From Cyclostephanos tholiformis (taxonomy: Eukaryota > Bacillariophyta > Thalassiosirophyceae > Thalassiosirales > Thalassiosiraceae): a DNA stretch of 29,097 nucleotides. The notes under the pieces are model-generated. The model was not told the origin of the DNA and made no database searches. It saw only the letters and a list, made by a program, of their open reading frames with translations. Below, piece by piece: positions 9,705-18,789 of the stretch (the stretch's first letter is position 1; the number at the start of each line of letters is the position of its first letter). The DNA lies in NCBI GenBank assembly GCA_036939975.1, contig JALLPB010000224.1, forward strand, positions 1 through 29,097. The letters run 5' to 3'. A program made the translations under genes and the position numbers.

Positions 9705-9925
9705 GTTCTTGTTGGTGGTGGTGGTGGTGATGAGAGTTGTCACCCCTCTCCCCCCCTTTTTTGCAAGCGGCAGTGGTGGCGGTGACTGCACGGCAATGGC
9801 GGCGGCAACGGCTGCGATGATGGCTGCGACTGTGTGGCGGCGGCGGCGGCAGCAGTGGCTGCGGTGGTGGCGGCTGAGTCAGCGGCGACGGTGGCTATAT
9901 GCATGCACTACGCCAGCAATGGCGG
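9705..9925. repeat. GGT/GGC trinucleotide-rich tract
   Basis: Runs of GGTGGTGGTGGTGG (from about 9714) and GGCGGCGGCGGCGGC-like triplets (9770-9900) occur in all frames. No convincing protein is encoded on either strand. It may be the GC-rich 5' flank of the transposase relic or simple-sequence expansion. Confidence 0.55.
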
Positions 9926-10508
9926 CAATGCAATTGTTGTCTTGCAGCTTCAACACTAGCCTTAGCTAAGAGGGGGGGGGAGAACTTGATGACGAGCAAC
10001 ACGGATGGTTAGATGTGAGTGAGTTTGATGTTGGAAATATCTGCTTAAATGGGGGAAGTCTCGCTGCGTGGTCAGTGGCAACCAGTAATATCAGCGATAT
10101 TAATGCACTATTTTTCATAATCCCATTTTATAGCGCTATTTCTCATAGCGCTATAAAATGGGACTATTTCTTGGACTGGTACAAATTTTACAAATTCCTT
10201 TGTAGGACGTGGGACTATCTGGAATAGTCCCATTTTATAGCGCTATTTTAAATAGTCCCATTTTATAGCGCTATATTATAGCGATATAGCGCTATAAAAT
10301 AGTGCTATAATATGGCGCTATCATAACATCATCTCTAGTGATTTCTCATTTCTCAAAAGAAATCTCAATTCTTCTTGAACATAAAAATCTTTCTGATGAC
10401 ACAATAAAACCTCTTTTATAATAGAACATTGCCAATCTTTAATCGCAATGATCACAACCATTGATCTCACCAATAGCGGCCATAAAATTTTGCACTCTGA
10501 TGTGCAAA
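9926..10508. other. Intergenic, dominated by a palindrome cluster
   Basis: There is no gene. A G tract occurs near 9971-9980. The palindromic repeats at 10121-10300 are listed separately. The rest is AT-rich flank of the following pseudogene. Confidence 0.4.
10121..10300. repeat. Cluster of inverted and direct copies of TCCCATTTTATAGCGCTAT
   Basis: The 19-mer TCCCATTTTATAGCGCTAT occurs at 10121-10139, inverted at 10145-10163 (a near-perfect hairpin with a 5-nt loop), directly at 10228-10246 and 10256-10274, and as a shorter inverted copy at 10286-10300. Related TATAGCG and TGGCGCTAT fragments continue to about 10325. Each unit ends in the self-complementary core ATAGCGCTAT. The arrangement looks like a folded MITE or a repeatedly duplicated hairpin; no transposase or terminal duplication was identified. 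Confidence 0.8.
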
Positions 10509-11784
10509 ATGCCCACACAGAAGTCCGACGAAGCAGCAGACAAGGACGAGACTTCAGCACCCCCTGCTCCAAGATCAAAGAAGTGGGACAAGGCAGAGAG
10601 GGACAAATTCAAGAGGCTCGTCAGGGAAAAAAAATTGACCCAGAGCGCAACGACAGAGCCTACCTTGAGAAGATTCGCAAGAGGCATTGGGAAGATAGGA
10701 AGATCGACACGTTCCGTCGAAATTGGAAGGTTTCCACAGCTGAATTTTGTTTTGCAAAGTTTAAAGGCGGTGCCAGAGCAAGAAGTGCGGCAGAAGACAA
10801 ACAAGGCTAGAAGAACTGCTGCTTTTTTTGCTCTTTGTTGCTTTTGCCACTTGCTGTTCCGCTCACTTCATGATATATCTGCCTTACTAACGCCAAATAT
10901 CTTGCAGAAGACTCTGACAGTGATAGTAACGAAGAAGAGGAAGAAGAAGAGGAGGCCAGAGAGAGCGACGATGACGAGGACGAAGACGGAGAGGACAACG
11001 ACGACAACACAATGCCAACAGCGAAGAAGTCACCGGTCAAGAAGGTGGCCACCCTCACCACGACTGCATCTCCCAAAAAGTAGCCAGCAGCAAAAAAGAA
11101 TTCGGTTGATTCCCTTGCTGAGGGCATTACTGGCCTCTCTCTTGGGGGCAAGAAGTGGTCCTTCAAGACCGCCGATCCATTCTTCCTTAGAGGACCGTTC
11201 ACGAAGACCGAAGGCCGCTTTGTTTTCGATTTTTGTGAGGTTGATATCCTTATTGGAACGCCTCTTCCACAAGAGTATATTTCGGCTGTCCTCTCTCCTG
11301 AGGGTACTCACATCATCTACAAGAAGGCCGTTCCTGAAATGTTTGGCGAAACTGCTCGTGTCAAGACGGAGATGGGGAAAAAATGGCGATTCGACAACTC
11401 TCGTGTTCTTTCACACGATGACACCTGCCAGTTGATTCGAGAAACAAGCAAGGCCAAAGATAGGAAATTCTGGTGCAATGATGAGGATGCCCAAGCTATT
11501 GAGTTGCCTGTACGTTGTCGGGGGATGATTTACAGGACGTATCCAATCTACGCAACAGGTCAGATGATTAATGGCCTGAAGCAATATACTCTATGATCAT
11601 GACTTGCCGGGCTGAGTGCCATGACCAGCATCATCTCCGGGAAAGGAAGGGGAAAATTTTAGTATTTGATGATGGTGATGTGCAGACGAGCGATGAGGAC
11701 GATAGTTCGGATGATGACGACGACGACGATGACGATGCTGCTGCTCCTGTGGCCCTCCCAGACCTTCATATGTCGGGGACTTAG
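10509..11784 (+). pseudogene. Second member of the multicopy family (copy B), with frameshift and internal stop
   Basis: The function is unknown. The reading starts at ATG 10509 (MPTQKSDEAADKDE) through KWDKAERDKFKRLVREKK. It must then change frame in the A8 run at about 10628-10635 to continue IDPERNDRAYLEKIRKRHW and DTFRRNWKVSTAEFCFAK. Exon 1 ends at 10805; the intron 10806-10907 has a GC donor (AAG|GCTAGA), a strong branch-like TTACTAAC and acceptor CTTGCAG, phase 1. Exon 2 begins EDSDSDSNEEEEEEEE, has an in-frame TAG at 11081-11083, then reads LGGKKWSFKTADPFFLRGPF and YISAVLSPEGTHIIYKKAVPE. It stops at 11594-11596, and a +1 shifted acidic tail runs to 11784. The RRN motif, phase-1 intron, acidic stretch and domain order match copy A at 1-1155. 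The copy is broken unless homopolymer errors explain part of it. Confidence 0.65.
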
Positions 11785-12445
11785 GTTGGCGGTTGACACA
11801 TGCATGTTTACTTGCAGAAAAAGAGATATGTTTTTAGATTAGAAGTGGTGTTAGATGAGCTAATAATTATCTTTAGTAGAGAACACAATTGTAGGAGCAA
11901 CGGAGCAAACATTTTGGTTTAGTTTATAATTAAAAGCAAACCTTAGTTAGCCATTTCCCGCAACTTTATTAGGCCAACAGCTGATCTGTCGTGTGTACAG
12001 AAAACGATTCAGAAGATCAATATCGTGTACAGAAAAATGATACCTAACCGAATTCTCACGCCAAGTCATTTTACACTTACAACAACTGCGCTTGGCCATC
12101 TATTGTTAGATTGGTGACTGTCTTCGCCACCCCATGGTGTGCGGAATATAGGAGCAGTCGTAAGTTATCGCGCACACTATGAATGCTATGTATTAATAAA
12201 GCAATTAGAACTCGATATCAAGTACTTTGCGCAACAGTGTTTTATGCTATCGGGGCTGGTGCACTCACACGACCAGCCCTTGTTAGCAAAGAGATCACTG
12301 ACGCAGGGTTGTAGGTAGATGAGGTCTGTGGATTTTGAGAGTCCACTTTCTATGTAGTAACTTGAAACAATGATGTCCTTGACTATTTTTTTTTCATGTT
12401 CCATCACTTGTCATATTCCATCACACCACTTCCCTAAGCGAAGGA
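11785..12445. other. Intergenic, nothing recognised
   Basis: AT-rich DNA without a supportable gene on either strand. The short phrase GTGTACAGAAAA occurs twice (about 11993 and 12025). Confidence 0.4.
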
Positions 12446-13190
12446 ATGAAAATGGCACGAACAACAATACCTGTCATTGAATGTGCAAAGTGCACCATCA
12501 CCTGTATTGAATTATTCCCATTCGTTACGATGGCCAAGGTCGTGAATGTTGAAATTATCGACCAAGGAGTTTACGACGTTGAGATTTTAATTGACAAGCC
12601 ACATGGCAAGAGTAGGGAATGGTTAGTTGACGGAAGTTCTTTTTCTGGAAAATTAATATAGGGGAAGGAACTAGTTCACGTGGGCCAGCCGAGAAGAATA
12701 CGAGGAAGAATTCGCAGATGGCAGGAAACATAGCTGGGATTTGAGGACATCCGATGGAAGCATATTACATGCAGGACAATTTGAATGATAGGCCAAATGG
12801 GTGGGGCACTTTTTTAGCGTGACGCTTATTTTGCTGGAGACTGGAAAGATGGCGCCAAGCATGGTCGGGGCTTCGCCAAATAAAATTGATATAGGTTGGA
12901 AGGAAGGAAAGGAGCATGACATGGGTAAGGTCATGTGACCTAATGGGGATCAGTACGATGGAGAATGGATGGACGGTGCAAGTCAAGGTGCTGGCACGAA
13001 GAAGTTCACAGACGGGACCATTTCTGCTTCAATTCCCCCTTGGCAAAGGAAAAATAACTTTCACTGATGAATTTGTGTATGAAGGAGACTTTGTCCGCTG
13101 GCTTGTCGCAGGGGGATGATAAAGTTAAGAAACGGACTGGAGTTTGCAGGAAAATGGGTGAATGGACAACTCCAAGACTCAATTCGATGA
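12446..13190 (+). pseudogene. Ruined MORN-repeat protein gene
   Basis: MORN repeats (membrane occupation and recognition nexus, typically YxGxWxxGxxHGxG) can be read in pieces with several stops and frame changes. The pieces are GVYDVEILIDKPHGKSREW, VDGSSFSGKLI followed by a stop, DGSILHAGQFE then (shifted) NDRPNGWGT near 12753-12810, YFAGDWKDGAKHGRG at about 12828-12872, and PNGDQYDGEWMDGASQGAG near 12938-12998, preceded by a TGA where the pattern expects Trp. FVYEGDF follows near 13072 and FAGKWVNGQLQDSIR ends at a TGA at 13188-13190. The repeat spacing is kept while the frame is not, so this is a decayed gene and not a chance ORF. The original function is not known. Confidence 0.65.
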
Positions 13191-13296
13191 TTAAATAATG
13201 GGAGAACATGAATCACAGTTCGCCCTTACATATCCAGCGTGATCTGAGTAGATGCTAACAGCGTACCTTCGAGCGTGTACATTACGATGGCAACAA

Positions 13297-15508
13297 TCAC
13301 CAGCTTATCAAGGAATGCTCGTAAAGCCTAACGAGTCTACGAATGATATTCTCCAGCAAGAACTGGTCTGCTTCCGTAATCTTATCATAATTCTCGTCCT
13401 CCGACATCGCGGTAAATTGAGTCATCATTTCGTTCACGCCGACGGTTCCATCGCATATCCCCAACAGCTGTCCTTCCATGTCATCGAGTAGTTCGAACCA
13501 ACCACCGTCCTTCTCGTTGTGCATCGGGCTATCCGGCATCTGAACGAACGTCCTCGAATTCCCCGACGACTTGTCGTCGTCATCGGCATCGTCCTCGCCA
13601 CCGATGCCAACAGAAAACGTCGTCTTGTAATTCACAGAACCAGTCCTGCGTGGGAATGACGGCGGCGTCACAATGCCGCCCTTTCGCTCCTCTCCCAATA
13701 ATTTGCGTACGTCCGCTTCCTTCCGCTTGATGACGTAATCTCCCATAACGAGCAACTCGATCGTACCCATCGACGACAGGAAGCTCCGTATCGCATTCCG
13801 CGGCGATTCGACGATCGGCTCCCCCTTGAGCGTATTGAAGCTCGTGTTCAACACCATAGGTACGCCGGTCGCCTTGTAGAATGCGGATATCAATCGGTGA
13901 TAATGGGGCTCCGCCGTAGATGTCACAGTCTGCAATCGCGACGATCCATCCACGTGGGTAACGGCGGGGATCAATGCCCTCTTGTCCTCTCTCACTTGCG
14001 CGGTGATGCTCATGTAAGGACTGACGTTATTGTCCTTACTGCCGTGCCGCTCGCCCAAATCGAACCATTCCGACGCCTCCTCCGCGAGGCAGCTTGGTGC
14101 GAACGGACGGAACGACTCGCGCTTCTTCACGAACTCGTTGATAAAACGGACAAGTCCCTTCTTCCTTGGATCGGCCAATATCGATCGATGTCCGAGCGCG
14201 CGCGGACCGAGCTCGCTCCTGCCGTTGTAGATAGCGACGACGCCCCCAGAGGCGAGTTCGGTGACAATTATATTGTTACGATCGCTTTCGTCTGTTACAG
14301 TGTTTACTTCCAACCACGGACCCGCCCATTCGATGGCCTCTTCCATGGACGATTGGGTCGGCATCGGGCCGAGATACGGACTAATCGGTTCCTTCCATAT
14401 CGTGGGCGCGACGGCGGCGGGGGGAGCGGCACTATCATCATCATCGGCAGCATCGTCATTACCCTGCGTACTCGCGCGACCGGCGTTCCTCCCGAACAGG
14501 CCGTACGCGCAACATCCGACCGCGATGCCATCGTCGCCGGGATACGGCGGAATGAACGTATCCTCGAACCCGAGCTCCCTGCTCAGCCTGCCGTTCAGTA
14601 CGGAATTCAGCGCGACGCCGCCGGCCAGGCACAGTTTCGTCTCCCCCGTACGTTCCTTGAAATGCCGTACGAAGTCGATGCATACGGATTCCAGGTCGGT
14701 TTGCACGCGATGCGCGAGTCCGATGGCATCGAGGGCAACCCTCGTCGGTAGCTGCTTCGACGACGAGGAGCGCCCCGCCTCGGCGCCCTCGACGATGGGA
14801 CCATCGTTCCCACCCCTCTTCGGGGGGACGTAATCGTTATCGTCGAAATCGTACCTCTTATCGCGGATCATATTCCCATTATCGTCGAACATGTCGGGAT
14901 CGACCCTAGCTATGAGCGGCAGTCCCATCATCACGCTCCTGTTAATTCGCAGTCCTCCTCCTCCTCCTTCTACTCCGTCCTTCGAGTTGCCGCCATCGTC
15001 GTACAGCGTCCCTACCAGTATAGGTTCGTTTATCGTCGTCGGCGTGAGGCGGTACTTTCGAGACCCATCCTTCGTCCCCCGTTTGACGCTTTCGCTTTTA
15101 TCGTCCACGTCGACATCCCACACGTGGCCCTGCCAGGGTGCCAATCCCATGACCTTGCCACTTATATATATATATAGTCGCGCGAGACGGAGGAATTTCA
15201 TGTGCAGGAGAAACGAATTCGATGTATCATGAGGAAGACGAATAAATTTGAAAAAGGGAAAGGAGGAAATAATCGAGGGACGATGTATACTTTTTTTTAA
15301 AACAAACCAACATCAACTCACCAAGCATTCCAATCGCCGAAGATGTGGGAGGATGCACGCGAGTATACCGCGCCTATCGAATCCATATTCTCGAATCCGT
15401 GATTGTATAGCGCCGGAGGGGAGTTCTCTTCCGTGAATCGCTTGAATACGGGCTTTTGTCGCGTGGTATAAAGTCATTTGATCAACGTTGCCATTTCGGA
15501 GGAAGGGG

Positions 15509-15548
<40 letters not shown>

Positions 15549-16706
15549 CGTGTGAGTAGACGGCGGGCGCGTGCCCGTTTTGGGACGGTCGCGTTGTATG
15601 TTAAAATACATACAATCGAACGGTTGAACGTCCCGACCCGACCTGACCTTTTACCGGGGAGATTTACTCACCTTGACGATCATACGTCCGCCCACGCGAT
15701 CCTTGACAAAGGTATATACGCTCTCCGCCTCCCTCCAATCGTATATGCCGTACATCGCCCTCTCCTCGATGTCGTGGGGCACGAATTGAACCACCGCGTC
15801 GCCGTCCGACGACGACGATAGCAGAGTCAGATCGCTAACGTACGAATCGTCCGCGTCCCGAATCGCCCTCCTCATGGTCCTGTACGTCTCGCCCATGCCG
15901 TCCATGATCACGATCATGCCCGCATCGAAAGGACATTGCGACGAGACGCAGTACGCGTGCGCTAGGTGGTGACTCAATTCGATCTTATCGTCTATCGACG
16001 ATAGCAGGTTGTACTCGTCGGCGTATCCGCCCCCGTCGTCGTCGTGTCGGCCGTAATTGATGCCCAAACCCGATTCCCACTCGACATGCTCGACATTCCC
16101 CTCGTGCGGCAATATCCTGTGATGATGGTTGTTCATTACCACCCCGACGACGTCGTCCAAATCCGCGTCCAATTCGTCGAGGCACATCTCGACGAGATTC
16201 GCGACGTCGCCGCCGTCGTTCTTGTTACGCGTATGTCGTTCCTTCGACGTCGCGAATAGCACCTCGCCGGAATTGGCGTCCGCGGCGCATATCGACGCGT
16301 CGTGGGAGTATTTGTTAATACCGAGGACTATGCGACGACGATTATTACCGAGTTCGTCGTCGATTGCGTCTCCGTCCTCGTCTTGACGGGCCGACGACGA
16401 CGATGGCGGCGGCGCGTCATACATGTCCAGATCGAAGGGCGTGGATCTCAATAATCGCGGATTATCGCGTCTCGATGACGAAGATGACGGATGCGGTCGA
16501 TGTCGGACCGGGAGATGCAGGAACGCGCTGGTGGTGATGGTAGTGATCGTGGTCGACGCGCGGATCATCATCGTCATGGCGATGACGACGAATTTCGAAG
16601 GGAGGAGGATCCCCCTCCCCCTCCTCCTCGTCCTATGTAGACGATGACAATCGAGGACGATTTCGGTGGGGGGGGAAGACGACGACGACGGGATCGACGA
16701 CGACAT
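13297..16706 (-). CDS. NodU/CmcH-type O-carbamoyltransferase, probably plastid-targeted, with C-terminal extension; three exons
   Basis: The CDS on the minus strand joins 16706-15672, 15452-15322 and 15160-13297 (1009 aa). Family members transfer a carbamoyl group from carbamoyl phosphate to hydroxyl groups via carbamoyl-adenylate; the acceptor here is unknown. Seen: a Kae1-like domain with IVLGINKYSHDASIC (126-140), metal-binding HHLAHAY (246-252), DGMGE (269-273), VMGLAPW and LAGGVALNS (567-575). A YrdC-like C-terminal domain has GPRALGHRS (707-715), RPFAPS and NTSFN (827-831). Intron 1 (15453-15671, GTGAGT...CAAAAG) holds a 37-nt homopolymer; intron 2 (15161-15321) ends TATAAG. Phases 0 and 2 fit, and the splice creates DWNA-C-GKVMGLAP, as in the family. 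Residues 1-90 include SA|FLHLP, a diatom plastid import motif. The last 67 residues (from WFELLDDMEGQ) are an unusual extension. Bacterial relatives are about 550-600 aa; low-complexity inserts explain part of the excess. Confidence 0.88.
15512..15548. repeat. 37-nt poly-G tract inside carbamoyltransferase intron 1
   Basis: An uninterrupted G run on the plus strand (poly-C in the transcript), within intron 15453-15671 and preceded by GGAAGGGGGGA. The exact length is doubtful because long homopolymers are hard to sequence. Confidence 0.9.
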
Positions 16707-17062
16707 GATGATGTTGTGATGTTTTGTTTTTTTGTTTTGCGCGTGTGAGATGATAATACTATGAATCTCAACCCGCCCCCGAGGGACGATGGACAGACGA
16801 AGCTTTTTATGTATTTTTTCCTCACTTGAAATCCATTGACCAAAAAAAAATAGTATTGGACATGGCCGTTCGTTTTTTCGTCATTTTTTTTTAACTTTTT
16901 TTTTAAGACTATCCAAAAATATTTTTTACTAAAAGAATAATTCTCAAACAACGACCTCCTTAAAAAAATTGAAATTAATGACCTACCTTATCGGATTTTT
17001 CTGTCGATTTCATTTTTTTTTTATTGGGTCTCTCGCTCCCCCTAGTTTAATTTTCTTCAACG
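16707..17062. promoter_or_regulatory. Divergent intergenic region between carbamoyltransferase and methyltransferase genes
   Basis: 356 bp of AT-rich DNA with many A and T runs (for example near 16843, 16890 and 17010) lie between two opposed start codons, so both promoters are expected here. No specific element can be named. Confidence 0.45.
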
Positions 17063-17849
17063 ATGACGACTACTAGGATCGCGGCGAATCTATCGCGATC
17101 CCTCCTTCTCCATAGTCCCCCCCCGTCGAGGCCTATGTCGACGACGACGACATCGACGACTATCAAATGTCGCGGTCGCACCATGCCGACTAACGTAATG
17201 AACCCCGTACGATCGTTGTTTCTTCGCCATTCGTTCTCGTTCTCGTCTTCGTCTTCGTCTTCGTCGTCGTCGTCGTCGTCGTCGTCGACGACGACGACCG
17301 TTGGCGCGTCCGGTTCCATCGTCGGGAGGCGTCGCAAACGAGGCGGGGGAGGGAGCGGTGACGTCGTCGGCTCACGCGCGGTAGTTCTGGGGGGGACGAC
17401 GAACGATTACGACGACGACGGGGGGGGGGGGCGATAACGACATACGTCCGTCGTCATCGGGGGCGGGGGGGGGAAGAGGAGGATTCGCGCCGAGGGATCC
17501 CACGACCGGCTTGCCCCTCGACTCTCAATCCTACCTCGCCCTGGCGTCCCTATCGCCGTGGGTACCCTGTCCGGATGCCGTCGTTAGGCGCGTCCTCGAG
17601 ATCGCGAACGTGCGACGACATAGCGACGACGTCCACGTCGATTTGGGATGCGGCGACGGACGGTTCAATTTCGCGAGCGTCGATCCGCCCTTTCTCATGA
17701 TGGAAAGCTGGGGCGTCGACGTCGATCCGAACATATTGGAGAGATGTCGCGAACGATTGGGGAGGAGGTTCGTACCCACCGATGTCGGATACCGCGGAGG
17801 AGCTGGAAGATCGTCGTCGTTGGGGGATGAGGGGGGATCGTCGGGAGGA

Positions 17850-17880
<31 letters not shown>

Positions 17881-18789
17881 AACGGGACGTTGGAATTCAT
17901 CCAGGCCGACCTCGCGAGAGTCGTCGATCGTGAGAGGGAGAGGTATAGACGAAAAAAGCGTTCCCTCGACTCGTCGTCGTCATCGGGTACTATCGTCAAC
18001 GGAGGACGCGATGGCGACGACGGATTCCCATCGCGCGATGGATCCGCGGATGACGACATCGACGACATCACGAGACGATTGATGCGATCGACCGTCGTCA
18101 CCATGTACTTTGTCGACGACGCCTTGGACAAGTTGCGTCCGTACCTCGCATCCGTCTTGGGCGGGATGGAGGACGCGCGCGTTATCACGGTGGGATACGA
18201 GATGGGGGGGGGTTGGGAGCCCAGCTGGGTCGAGAGCGTGCTCGGGTTGACGATATTTAGGTACGATATGGGGGGGGTGTCGAGGGATCCCATCGAGTGG
18301 AACGTCGTCGAGGGAGATGGGGAGGGAGTTCCGGGGGGGGTGGGGATGGGAATCGGACCGTCGTCGTCGACGGCGGGGATCGGCGCTGGCGTGGTCGAAC
18401 GCGATCGTGCGGACAATGCCGACGATAGGACAGAGGAACTCGAGGAATACCTAAGGCGCAAGCGCGATCGTGAAATGGAGGAACTCAACGCCGGCCTTCG
18501 CATACATCACGATGACAGGTTGGACGAATTCGCGGGCGCGCGATGGTCGTCTCCTCATCGAAAAAATGACGCGTTCGATGGAATGACAGGGAAGGATATT
18601 GATGGATACGAAGATGAGGGGGGGGGGGAGGGGGGATGGGACTTTGACGAGACGGAGGATCCAAGGGCGTTGATGGAGGAGAATAGTAGGGCTACGGTGA
18701 TGACTATGATTGGAGGGGTTCGTGGCGTGGGAAAGAAGGAGGAAAGTGGAGCGAAGAGCGGAGCGTTGCCAATATGGAAAAAACCGTGA
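17063..18789 (+). CDS. SAM-dependent methyltransferase, FAM173-like, frame broken at two poly-G tracts
   Basis: The reading begins at ATG 17063 (Arg/Ser/Leu-rich, mitochondrial-like presequence and a long Ser run). It passes from frame 2 to frame 0 inside the G12 run at 17420-17431, and from frame 0 to frame 1 inside the G28 run at 17853-17880. One G fewer in each run would give a continuous 574-residue protein. The fold is recognisable: PCPDAVVRRVLEIANV, VHVDLGCGDGRFNFASV (SAM-binding motif I), WGVDVDPNILERCRERL, LEFIQADLARVVDRERERYR, VVTMYFVDDALDKLRPYL and DARVITVGYEMGGGWEP. The order (PxPxxVV, DLGCGDGR, DVDP, FxxADL, late GW) resembles FAM173/ATPSCKMT lysine methyltransferases, which act in mitochondria. 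The tail from about 18300 is acidic, Gly-rich and probably disordered. Either the tract lengths are miscalled or the gene is really frameshifted. Confidence 0.72.
17853..17880. repeat. 28-nt poly-G tract in coding sequence
   Basis: Preceded by GGAGGAGGA. It is the point where the methyltransferase reading changes frame. A smaller G12 run at 17420-17431 marks the first frame change. Confidence 0.9.

Noticed and set aside
9561..9969. Possible proteins in the GGC/GGT triplet tract (both strands)
   Set aside because: The product is only triplet translation in every frame, with no start context, domain or similarity between copies.
17550..18503. Minus-strand ORF of 317 codons opposite the methyltransferase
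   Set aside because: Ser/Pro/Arg-rich shadow frame of the GAC/CGA-rich sense strand; no conserved motif.
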